Assembly (NCBI GenBank): GCA_948437815.1
Contig: CAOJKG010000008.1
Coordinates: 1-20,956 of the forward strand
Direction of reading: 5' to 3'
Origin: an uncultured Mycoplasmatota bacterium
GTDB lineage: Bacteria > Bacillota_I > Bacilli_A > RF39 > UBA660
Length of the DNA stretch: 20,956 nucleotides
The position numbers were made by a program, and so were the translations under genes. The stretch's first letter is position 1. The number at the start of each line of letters is the position of its first letter. Of the stretch, positions 9,141-14,676 are shown piece by piece. The notes beneath the pieces are model-generated. The model saw only the letters and a program-made list of their open reading frames with translations. It had not been told where the DNA came from and searched no databases.

Positions 9141-9281
9141 TAAAATATCCCCCCTCTATTTTAATATTATATCATAATTATGTAAACACTGCAAACTTTA
9201 TATTAATAAAAGACAAGTTTCGACAAAAAATACAAAAATGTTGTGGTAAAATTATAAAAATAATTTTAAGGGGGATTTTAT
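9141..9281 (+). promoter_or_regulatory. Divergent promoter region of the two cargo genes (copy 1)
   Basis: A 141-bp spacer between the leftward 103-aa gene and the rightward FxLYD-like gene. For the rightward gene an extended -10 box TGGTAAAAT (9244-9252) is visible, with no good -35 at normal spacing. Its ribosome site AAGGGGGA is at 9268-9275. Confidence 0.5.
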
Positions 9282-9698
9282 ATGAAAAAGGAATACGTTC
9301 TATTTATAATAATAGGAATATTAATAGTATTTTTATCATTTGTAATAACACAAAATATAATAAGTAAAGATAATGAAAATAGAACAATTGAAACAAGTAA
9401 TAATAATACTGTTAAAAAACAAAATATTGAAAAACAAAATGAAGTACCAAATGGAGAAGTTGGAATTGTAAGTCATAAATATAATGGCAATGGTTCAATT
9501 GAAGTTGTAATTAAAAATAATACAAAACAAGACTTAAAAAAAGTACAAATAACAGCTCACTGTTGGGATAAAAACGGAAATAATCTTGGTGATAAATTAA
9601 ATAGTGAGTATAATATAAATACAAAAGACACATATAAAATAAAAATATGGTGTGGTATAGATATGAATAAATATAAATTAGAATTAAGTTATAAATAA
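9282..9698 (+). CDS. Membrane-anchored FxLYD-like domain protein, probable phage cargo (copy 1)
   Basis: A 138-aa protein with an N-terminal hydrophobic anchor (about residues 5-27), an Asn/Lys-rich linker (about 28-58) and a beta-sandwich-like C-terminal domain. In that domain, IEVVIKNNTKQDLKKVQI followed by a change of direction and YNINTKDTYKIKIW resembles FxLYD/DUF-type extracytoplasmic domains of Gram-positive proteins. The domain would face outward. It is the only gene of the unit on the plus strand, has its own promoter and shares a convergent terminator with the replication gene. Inference: a lysogenic cargo gene that alters the host surface, perhaps for superinfection exclusion. The family match is from pattern recognition only. 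Confidence 0.75.
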   Translation: MKKEYVLFIIIGILIVFLSFVITQNIISKDNENRTIETSNNNTVKKQNIEKQNEVPNGEVGIVSHKYNGNGSIEVVIKNNTKQDLKKVQITAHCWDKNGNNLGDKLNSEYNINTKDTYKIKIWCGIDMNKYKLELSYK

Positions 9699-9719
9699 GA
9701 GGTAGTTAAGCTACCTCTT
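9697..9719. terminator. Bidirectional hairpin between convergent genes (copy 1)
   Basis: AAGAGGTAG (9697-9705), a 5-nt loop, then CTACCTCTT (9711-9719): a perfect 9-bp stem. It overlaps the stop codons of both the FxLYD-like gene and the replication gene, so it can end both transcripts. T-runs are short on both sides. Confidence 0.7.
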
Positions 9720-10737
9720 TAAATTCAAATGGATTAAAATAAAAAACTTCTTTTTCTTCTACCTTATAACTTTGGCTAAAATCAATTTTTGCCTCTTTTA
9801 AAGCTTTTATATTTCTATAATAAGTCGGATTAGTCATATTCTCTTTTGTATCAATTAGACCATTTAGCTGAATAGCACAATAAAAATTATATAATAAATT
9901 AGCTTTAGAAGGTTTATAAATATCATTTAAACGTTTTTTCACTGCCTCTCTACCTCTTACTATTTCTAAATCATTTTTAATAAATTTCAATAATTTCATA
10001 AATTCATCACACCACACTTTTTTTAAAATATCATAATTAACTTCTATAATTTTAATATGTTTCTTATTATCAAACATATCTTTCAATTTTTTCTTTTTTA
10101 TTTCACACTCAAATCTAATAAATCCTTGTATAGTTTTTAAATAATTTTCTAAATCAAATTGACCTATAGTAAATTTTTTAATATCATGTTTTTTAAATTC
10201 AAGTAATTTATTATATATCTTTAATGTTGTTGTAGTACCACTTAAATACAAACTTTCATCATAATAAAATTTAGCATTCCTACGTGGATATTGACAACGA
10301 CTAAGGCTATTAATATAACTTTTTACATTATTTTGATTATCTAAATCATAACAAATAGCTAAATCGCACCTTTGTAAAAACCATTCACTTAATATAGGAA
10401 GTTTTATATTATAGGATAATTCGACCATTTGAATTAGATTTTGAGCTATAAAATCCAAATCACAATAACCATTATGACTATTATACCCATATATAATTTT
10501 ATGATAGCTACCTTCTATTTCAATATAATAACCTAAATTAACAAAATTATATTTACAACCACAACCAACACGTACACTTAATCTACTATCATAAGAACCT
10601 TTTAAATGATCATTAATAATCTCATAAAATACTTCTCCACTAGATTTATTATAAGAAGTTTTTATAATAGAAGTATTATAAATACTTAAATAAGTATCTT
10701 TATCAATTTCACAATATATCTTTATAGTATCTATCAT
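9706..10737 (-). CDS. Phage replication initiation protein, pII/RstA-like (copy 1)
   Basis: A 343-aa protein that in filamentous phages nicks the double-stranded replicative form at the plus origin and starts rolling-circle replication. Features typical of the Phage_CRI/Gp-II group are visible: an N-terminal MIDTIKIYCE strand, LQRCDLAICYDL (about 121-132), LKIYNKLLEF with a conserved-type tyrosine and lysine (about 172-181), and IRFECEIKKKKL (about 207-218). The C-terminal helical part is Lys-rich. The start is supported by AAAGGAG 9 nt upstream. The 65-aa gene lies upstream on the same strand, separated by a palindrome and a GC-rich hairpin that could be the nick site. I cannot assign the catalytic tyrosine with certainty. 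Confidence 0.85.
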   Translation of the reverse strand: MIDTIKIYCEIDKDTYLSIYNTSIIKTSYNKSSGEVFYEIINDHLKGSYDSRLSVRVGCGCKYNFVNLGYYIEIEGSYHKIIYGYNSHNGYCDLDFIAQNLIQMVELSYNIKLPILSEWFLQRCDLAICYDLDNQNNVKSYINSLSRCQYPRRNAKFYYDESLYLSGTTTTLKIYNKLLEFKKHDIKKFTIGQFDLENYLKTIQGFIRFECEIKKKKLKDMFDNKKHIKIIEVNYDILKKVWCDEFMKLLKFIKNDLEIVRGREAVKKRLNDIYKPSKANLLYNFYCAIQLNGLIDTKENMTNPTYYRNIKALKEAKIDFSQSYKVEEKEVFYFNPFEFKEVA

Positions 10738-10762
10738 TTTTTCATACTCCTTTGGTAAAAAT

Positions 10763-10805
10763 TCTCATATATGAGACGTTCGGAGGGTGTTACTAAGAAC
10801 CCTCC
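10763..10805. other. Palindrome plus hairpin upstream of rep: candidate replication origin (copy 1)
   Basis: A 14-bp perfect palindrome TCTCATATATGAGA (10763-10776) is followed 5 nt later by a 7-bp stem GGAGGGT/ACCCTCC with a 10-nt loop (10782-10805). They lie between the 65-aa gene and the replication gene. Neither side has a T-run, so it is not a terminator. Rolling-circle origins of ssDNA phages and plasmids often look like this and sit near rep. Confidence 0.45.
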
Positions 10806-10806
10806 A

Positions 10807-11004
10807 TTAATCAATAAATTTATTTTTTATAATTTCTTTTAATAAATTAGCTTTTTCTTTATTGCTTTTTCTATGTGTTGGCATAGATAAAAACATTTTA
10901 GACATAGCAATTAAAGTATTTTTTATAGATAGGTACTCACTTTTTGAAAGACAAATTATATAATCATCAATATAATTTGGTTTTTCATCTTCTAATAAAT
11001 CCAT
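10807..11004 (-). CDS. Unrecognised 65-aa protein upstream of rep (copy 1)
   Basis: A small, charged, probably helical protein without a membrane segment. The ATG at 11004 is chosen because AAAGGAG lies 5 nt upstream; an in-frame GTG 15 nt earlier overlaps this site. It sits directly before the replication gene and after the structured intergenic region. By position it may regulate or assist replication, but nothing in the sequence fixes a function. Confidence 0.6.
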   Translation of the reverse strand: MDLLEDEKPNYIDDYIICLSKSEYLSIKNTLIAMSKMFLSMPTHRKSNKEKANLLKEIIKNKFID

Positions 11005-11043
11005 ATTAACTCCTTTCACTCAAACGCCGTTTGGCTTATTGAT

Positions 11044-11108
11044 AGGGGGGCTATCCCCCTCCAGAGATAGCGGGAGAATGTATAAAGAGCTTTTCCGCTT
11101 AATCTCTG
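11044..11108. other. GC-rich hairpin pair: candidate packaging signal or origin (copy 1)
   Basis: Two adjacent stem-loops: AGGGGG/CCCCCT (11044-11049 with 11055-11060), and a 12-bp stem with a 2-nt bulge, CAGAGAT+AGCGG (11062-11073) with CCGCT (11095-11099) and ATCTCTG (11102-11108). They lie in the largest minus-strand gap of the unit and stand out by GC content. Known filamentous phages keep their packaging signal and origins as such hairpins in an intergenic region. Confidence 0.45.
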
Positions 11109-11142
11109 CCCCCGCATATCAAAGCAAGACGTTGTATGTATT

Positions 11143-11244
11143 TTATTTAATAGAATGATTTTTAATTTTATATACTACTAAAGTTATAACTGAAAGCAAA
11201 GTCCAAATGTAGCAAAATAGTGTAAATAGTCCTAATAAAAACAT
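11143..11244 (-). CDS. 33-aa single-span membrane peptide, pVII/pIX-like (copy 1)
   Basis: MFLLGLFTLFCYIWTLLSVI begins a short protein with one membrane helix (about residues 2-24) and a basic tail. Its ATG overlaps the stop of the Zot gene by one base (TAATG) and has AAGGGGG about 9 nt upstream, so translation is coupled to Zot. Size and make-up match the tiny tip proteins pVII and pIX of filamentous phages. The position after the assembly ATPase differs from the Ff order, so the role is inference. Confidence 0.65.
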   Translation of the reverse strand: MFLLGLFTLFCYIWTLLSVITLVVYKIKNHSIK

Positions 11245-12116
11245 TATACATTCCCCCTTTTATCTCTTTCGATATATTCTTTTTGTTTTATACTTTCTAC
11301 TACAGAGTAACTATCAAATAAGTTACGTATGAAGTTTGACTGTATAAAACTATATTTCCACTTCTTTCGTGTTTTAAAACGTCTTTCTGGTGTTCCTTTT
11401 TCTATAATATAATTATAATCATCTGCGTCATAACATTTTTGTTTTGTCCAACGACCAAAGAATGTTTTACATTCTACTACTTCATAACATTGTTCACGGA
11501 GTTGTTTTACAACTCTTGTAAATACTTGTGACGTAGCAACTATTTTTATTCTTTGTTTTCTTTGCATTGTAACAACTGACAACAAATCTTCGGGGAAATC
11601 TTTCCAATTATTAGAGTTATATTCATTTTGTAATTCATCAATTGCAAAAATAACACCGTCTAAGCCATTTCTAATTTCTGTGAATTGTCTCCAACTTGTA
11701 AATGGCATATCTTGTTTTATATAATTAAAGTTTGTTACTACAATTGCATTAGGATAAAATTCTTTCATTCTATCTAGATACTCAACCATTGATATAGTCT
11801 TTCCCCCACCTTGACGACCAACAAAACAAGTTAAGCCATAAGGTTTAAATACTTTTCCATTTATAATAGTCCATAATAAATCATATATAAGCCACCTAAA
11901 TAAATCTAATAACATAGAAAAAAATCTAAGTATTGGTATTTCTATACGAGGTATTTTTATTTTTTCTATTTTCTTACATATTTGCAAAAGTTTATAATCA
12001 AATTTTAGTTTTTTAAATTTATTAAATATTTCTGTGAATTCTTCTAAAGGTATATCTTGAAATACATTCTTTCGTAGTTTCCTATAATATTTATTTAAAG
12101 TTATATCTTTTTTCAT
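11244..12116 (-). CDS. zot: Zot/pI-family assembly ATPase (copy 1)
   Basis: A 290-aa inner-membrane ATPase that in inoviruses drives extrusion of the filament through the membrane. Walker A GRQGGGKT is at residues 100-107, and Walker B is VIFAIDE (155-161, with D160 and E161). ATSQ (194-197) fits a sensor position. A hydrophobic stretch lies before the ATPase core (about 63-85, ILRFFSMLLDLFRWLIYDLL) rather than behind it as in pI of Ff phages. The N-terminal 60 residues are basic. AGGAGG lies 4-5 nt before the ATG, and the 85-aa membrane protein gene ends 8 nt upstream. There is no signal for a toxin role; the family name comes from the Vibrio phage homologue. Confidence 0.93.
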   Translation of the reverse strand: MKKDITLNKYYRKLRKNVFQDIPLEEFTEIFNKFKKLKFDYKLLQICKKIEKIKIPRIEIPILRFFSMLLDLFRWLIYDLLWTIINGKVFKPYGLTCFVGRQGGGKTISMVEYLDRMKEFYPNAIVVTNFNYIKQDMPFTSWRQFTEIRNGLDGVIFAIDELQNEYNSNNWKDFPEDLLSVVTMQRKQRIKIVATSQVFTRVVKQLREQCYEVVECKTFFGRWTKQKCYDADDYNYIIEKGTPERRFKTRKKWKYSFIQSNFIRNLFDSYSVVESIKQKEYIERDKRGNV

Positions 12117-12124
12117 AATACCTC

Positions 12125-12382
12125 CTATTGTCCCATTCCTAAGATAGGAATAAGTCTCAAAATAAAATTAATCAAGCCATAAACCAAATGTACAGTAATC
12201 CAAAAAGTAATGCTGCCAAAAAATGCTATCCATACATCAACAGGAAAAAATTGAAATGCAATAGAAAACATATTAATCATACCAGTAATACTACTCGAGA
12301 TAGTAAAAGCACCATCAGGAATTATAGAAATAATTCCACTAACTAATAAAAACAAAGGTGCAGTAATTAACATTAAAATCAT
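12125..12382 (-). CDS. 85-aa membrane protein, inovirus minor coat/assembly type (copy 1)
   Basis: Two hydrophobic segments: residues 1-21 (MILMLITAPLFLLVSGIISI) and about 50-78 (DVWIAFFGSITFWITVHLVY onward), ending in LIPILGMGQ. Its start overlaps the stop of the preceding gene by four bases (ATGA), with GGGGGGA upstream, which indicates coupled translation. It sits between the minor coat block and the Zot ATPase, the place of pVI-like proteins in inoviruses. A pVI-like role is inferred from position and topology. Confidence 0.7.
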   Translation of the reverse strand: MILMLITAPLFLLVSGIISIIPDGAFTISSSITGMINMFSIAFQFFPVDVWIAFFGSITFWITVHLVYGLINFILRLIPILGMGQ

Positions 12383-12834
12383 TTATCATTCCCCCCAGTC
12401 TGAGTATTTTGATTAACATTAGAAGTTGAATAACTAGAAATGCTAAAGCCTCTAAAGAATTTACTAATTTCATTTATCCAATACAATACAAGTAAAATAT
12501 AAACAATAACACGAACCCATACAAACCAAGTATCACGATATTTACTAAATATAGAAAAATCAATAAATCTCTTCATATTAATTGTAAGTTTGTCAGAAAA
12601 CTTATAATTATTTAAATCAATACTTGTTGAAATTCCAGTAGAAGAATTACTAGCATTTTGAGCTGTTTCATCGACTTTATTTAATTCATTTTGATATTCT
12701 TGATATGGTATTTTTTCATTTAAATCACTTTTTAAAGTATCAACTTTACCAGTAAAATAATTATCTTCTGGCACAAATAATTTTTTAAATAAAACTTCAA
12801 ATAAATTAACAATTTTACCGTGGTAATTCTCCAA
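12379..12834 (-). CDS. 151-aa membrane protein, possible C-terminal part of the long minor coat protein (copy 1)
   Basis: An amphipathic N-terminus with the motif LFVPEDNYF (19-27), a polar middle, one membrane helix (about 103-121, WFVWVRVIVYILLVLYW) and an Asn/Gly-rich tail. The only start is TTG at 12834; an in-frame TAA lies two codons upstream. No Shine-Dalgarno site stands in front of the TTG. The gene overlaps the end of the -1 frame ORF by about 20 nt in another frame. My recollection is that comparable segments in related elements follow directly on a Gly-rich/Trp-rich part in one polypeptide. So this may be translated by coupling, or reached by a second frame change (+1). Confidence 0.65.
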   Translation of the reverse strand: MENYHGKIVNLFEVLFKKLFVPEDNYFTGKVDTLKSDLNEKIPYQEYQNELNKVDETAQNASNSSTGISTSIDLNNYKFSDKLTINMKRFIDFSIFSKYRDTWFVWVRVIVYILLVLYWINEISKFFRGFSISSYSTSNVNQNTQTGGNDK

Positions 12835-13375
12835 GTACTTTTATAACATTTGATATAGCTTCTCCAACAGCCTCAATAATGCTAGAAACTGCACTAGCTA
12901 TAGAAGATATTATATCTGAAATACCATTTCCTATTGCGGTAATTATTTCAGCTACAGCATTACCCAAAGAAATAACCACCTCTCCAATAGCATTTAATAC
13001 ATTAACACTTAAATCTCCTAAGGCTACAATAATCTTACCTAAACTTTTACCTAAACTTTCTATTATTTCACTAGAGGCATTACCAACAGCAGAAACAATA
13101 TCACCTAAAGCATTAATGCTATAAACAGAAAAATCTCCAAGAGCATCAACTATATCACCTAAATTGGTAATAACTGTATTAAATAATTCTACTACATTAG
13201 TCGTGAGCTTAAGTATCGAATCAAGAAGCTTAGTAAACCAGTTCCAAAGATTACCAAGCCAACTGGTATCAGGATCTTGAGAATCTCCTTCATTGCCTGT
13301 GGTATTTCCCCCACCTGTTGTATTGCTGGTATTGTCACCTGCTCCACTGTCACTGGAGCTACCTGAAAAACCACT
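12815..13375 (-). CDS. -1 frame extension ORF of the minor coat gene (copy 1)
   Basis: An open frame of 186 codons bounded by TGA (13378-13376) and TAA (12817-12815). It has no ATG, GTG or TTG in more than the first 100 codons, so it must be reached by frameshifting. It encodes a Gly/Ser/Asn/Thr-rich linker (SGAGDNTSNTTGGGNTTGNE), a Trp-rich segment (SWLGNLWNWFTKLLDSIL), then about ten 11-residue amphipathic repeats, for example ALGDIVSAVGN, IITAIGNGISD and IIEAVGEAISN. Its first 184 nt overlap the end of the 0 frame. A -1 slip at F172 of the 0 frame would give a product of about 355 aa. Phage tip proteins such as pIII also use Gly-rich linkers. No function is proven. Confidence 0.7.
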   Translation of the reverse strand, partial: SGFSGSSSDSGAGDNTSNTTGGGNTTGNEGDSQDPDTSWLGNLWNWFTKLLDSILKLTTNVVELFNTVITNLGDIVDALGDFSVYSINALGDIVSAVGNASSEIIESLGKSLGKIIVALGDLSVNVLNAIGEVVISLGNAVAEIITAIGNGISDIISSIASAVSSIIEAVGEAISNVIKVLGELPR

Positions 13376-13881
13376 TCACCTGTGTCTTTATCTATAATAT
13401 TACAATTCGATAAACACATACCATTAGGAAAATTAGTAGTAGCAATATAACGACCATTAGAAACAGAAAGAGTATTTTTAGAGACACTAGTACTAGAGAA
13501 ATCTAAAGTTGTTTTTAATTTATTAGAATTAATAGCATCAAACGATTTGCAATATGTGTTTCCTTCAGGACATATATAACAAGTACGAGATGATATAGTA
13601 CAAACAAATGGTTCTTTAGAATAATAAATATCATAGCGAGTTTGTTTTATACCGTCATCAAAGGTAGTATTTGTGCATGTTAATAAATAATATTTATATT
13701 CATTACCAAAATCATATGGAAGTTTAAAATTAATATCACAACCCAAAAAATCATCATGAAAAACAAAAGTATTTTCATTATTAGAAAAACAACTTGTACA
13801 TAATAAGAATAAACAAAGCATAAATATACTTATTATTGGTAGAAATTTATGTGTAAAAAATAAATTTATTTTTTCTTTCAT
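13192..13881 (-). CDS. Minor coat / adsorption protein, pIII-like short form (copy 1)
   Basis: A 229-aa secreted and membrane-anchored protein. Order: basic N-terminus, hydrophobic signal segment (12-30), an ectodomain with eight cysteines (C48, C69, C94, C101, C104, C111, C156, C160; enough for four disulfides), and a C-terminal membrane helix (about 201-221) with a basic tail IRYLSSRLM. This is the topology of filamentous-phage tip proteins before assembly. The ATG at 13881 is preferred because AAAGGAGAT lies about 9 nt upstream; an in-frame ATG 21 nt earlier has no such site. It follows the major coat gene across a hairpin, as gene III follows VIII in Ff phages. The last 61 codons overlap a second open frame, and codon use there (GTG, CAG, CTG, ATC) is unlike the rest. 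Confidence 0.8.
   Translation of the reverse strand: MKEKINLFFTHKFLPIISIFMLCLFLLCTSCFSNNENTFVFHDDFLGCDINFKLPYDFGNEYKYYLLTCTNTTFDDGIKQTRYDIYYSKEPFVCTISSRTCYICPEGNTYCKSFDAINSNKLKTTLDFSSTSVSKNTLSVSNGRYIATTNFPNGMCLSNCNIIDKDTGEVVFQVAPVTVEQVTIPAIQQVGEIPQAMKEILKILIPVGLVIFGTGLLSFLIRYLSSRLM
13341..13372 (-). promoter_or_regulatory. Programmed -1 frameshift signal (copy 1)
   Basis: Read on the minus strand: slippery heptamer G_GTT_TTT (13372-13366, 0-frame codons Val-Phe), a 6-nt spacer CAGGTA, then a hairpin GCTCCA (13359-13354), loop GTGACAG, TGGAGC (13346-13341). The A-site TTT re-pairs perfectly after a -1 slip; the P-site GTT to GGT re-pairs only partly, comparable to known G_GAU_UUA type sites. 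The -1 frame opens only one codon upstream of the heptamer. Confidence 0.6.
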
Positions 13882-13919
13882 AATATTTTTATCTCCTTTC
13901 ATTTCATTCTAAAGTTAAA

Positions 13920-13952
13920 GCCCCAACGGACATTAAAATGTCCGACTGGGGC
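13920..13952 (-). terminator. Strong hairpin between major coat and minor coat genes (copy 1)
   Basis: GCCCCA (13920-13925) pairs with TGGGGC (13947-13952), and inside it CGGACATT pairs with AATGTCCG, separated by a small internal loop. The minus-strand downstream sequence CTTTAACTTTAG is a weak T-tract. A partial terminator here would keep coat mRNA abundant and minor coat mRNA low, as the central terminator does between genes VIII and III of Ff phages. Confidence 0.65.
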
Positions 13953-13962
13953 ATAATAATTC

Positions 13963-14133
13963 CTATAAGAATTTATAAACAATTCTAGGAATTAAAGAAA
14001 CAGCAACCATTATACCCATAATAGTTAATCCAACAGGAATTAAAACACCTAAATTAGATGTAATAGCTGATAGTAATCCATCAAACATAGCACTAGTTAA
14101 AGTTAAACCACTCACAACTGCTCCTCCTTCCAT
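13963..14133 (-). CDS. Major coat protein, pVIII-like, 56 aa (copy 1)
   Basis: A 56-aa protein beginning MEGGAVVSGLTLTSAMF, with one long hydrophobic helix (about residues 28-48, containing GVLIPVGLTIMGIMVAVSLI) and a short basic C-terminus RIVYKFL. This is the layout of filamentous phage coat proteins: amphipathic N-terminus outside, membrane helix, basic end facing the DNA. No cleavable signal peptide is present, as in the Pf3 type. AAAGGAG lies 6 nt before the ATG, and an upstream hairpin abuts this ribosome site. Its place between the small membrane protein and the minor coat gene fits an inovirus structural operon. Its small size makes it easy to miss in automated annotation. Confidence 0.8.
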   Translation of the reverse strand: MEGGAVVSGLTLTSAMFDGLLSAITSNLGVLIPVGLTIMGIMVAVSLIPRIVYKFL

Positions 14134-14148
14134 ATTTAGCTCCTTTCC

Positions 14149-14172
14149 CTATAAAAATAACAATTTTTATAG
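14149..14172 (-). promoter_or_regulatory. Hairpin abutting the coat-gene ribosome binding site (copy 1)
   Basis: A perfect 10-bp AT-rich stem CTATAAAAAT/ATTTTTATAG with a 4-nt loop ends directly before GGAAAGGAG of the major coat gene. It may protect or process the coat mRNA. A separate 13-bp inverted repeat, TTTTTAGTAGATT (14199-14211) with AATCTACTAAAAA (14246-14258), lies just upstream and a TATAAT box (14189-14184) between them could be a coat promoter. Confidence 0.45.
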
Positions 14173-14235
14173 ACAACTAAAATATTATATATTATTAATT
14201 TTTAGTAGATTAAAATAAAAGGGGATTGGAAAAAT

Positions 14236-14376
14236 CTAATAAAAAAATCTACTAAAAAACCAATAACCAAAATAGATTATAAGTAATAAGATAAAACCAT
14301 AAATAAATAGTTGTAAAAAAACATTTATAGTTCTAAGTTGTATTAATATTTCTGATAATAACTCTAATTCACTCAT
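14236..14376 (-). CDS. 46-aa membrane protein (copy 1)
   Basis: MSELELLSEILIQLRTINVF starts a small protein with a short helical N-terminus and one membrane segment (about residues 19-41), rich in aromatic residues. It starts 6 nt after the stop of the ssDNA-binding-like gene; the end of that gene supplies AAAGGAG 13 nt before the ATG, so the two are coupled. The position before the major coat gene matches genes VII/IX of Ff phages, so a minor tip protein is likely. This is inference from size, topology and order. Confidence 0.65.
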   Translation of the reverse strand: MSELELLSEILIQLRTINVFLQLFIYGFILLLIIYFGYWFFSRFFY

Positions 14377-14381
14377 TACTA

Positions 14382-14648
14382 TTATTCAACTCCTTTAAAT
14401 TCACAAGACCAATAAGATGTCCTCTTTTCTCTATTGTATACACGTTCAAATTCTACAATAATTTTTATAGGTGCAAATCTTTGTAAATTTAAAGGCGATA
14501 TTTTATTAATTAAATCAATATCTTTTGTTATAAAATTAAATTTTCTGTTATCTTTAGATAACACATTAATTGACAAATACTTTTCTCCGTCTTTTGTAAT
14601 ACCTTCCCTTTTGTCAATAAAATTAAATGTTTCCTTTGCAATAATCAT
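14382..14648 (-). CDS. Small ssDNA-binding-like protein, pV-type position (copy 1)
   Basis: An 88-aa, probably all-beta protein (MIIAKETFNFIDKREG, then alternating strands, ending SYWSCEFKGVE) with several aromatic and basic residues, as expected for an OB-fold. The start at 14648 is chosen because AAAGGAG lies about 8 nt upstream; an in-frame TTG 18 nt earlier overlaps this site. It is the first gene of the leftward structural operon, where filamentous phages carry gene V, whose product coats the phage single strand before packaging. The assignment is by size, fold impression and position, not by a clear motif. Confidence 0.6.
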   Translation of the reverse strand: MIIAKETFNFIDKREGITKDGEKYLSINVLSKDNRKFNFITKDIDLINKISPLNLQRFAPIKIIVEFERVYNREKRTSYWSCEFKGVE

Positions 14649-14676
14649 ATAAAATTCTCCTTTCAAAATAAAAAAA

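Noticed and set aside
10782..10805. GGAGGGT/ACCCTCC hairpin as terminator of the 65-aa gene
   Set aside because: No T-run follows on the minus strand, and the rep gene continues in the same direction, so an origin-type element is more likely.
12879..13124. Plus-strand open frame of 81 codons in copy 1 (and 18934-19179 in copy 2)
   Set aside because: It is the antisense shadow of the repetitive -1 frame; it has no ribosome site, and its periodic composition mirrors the 33-nt repeat of the opposite strand.
13192..13375. Overlap of two frames as a simple sequencing or assembly frameshift
   Set aside because: Both frames look protein-like throughout the overlap, the GC peak covers exactly the overlap and a slippery-site/hairpin pair sits at its start. 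An indel error would leave one frame looking random. Raw reads would still be needed for proof.
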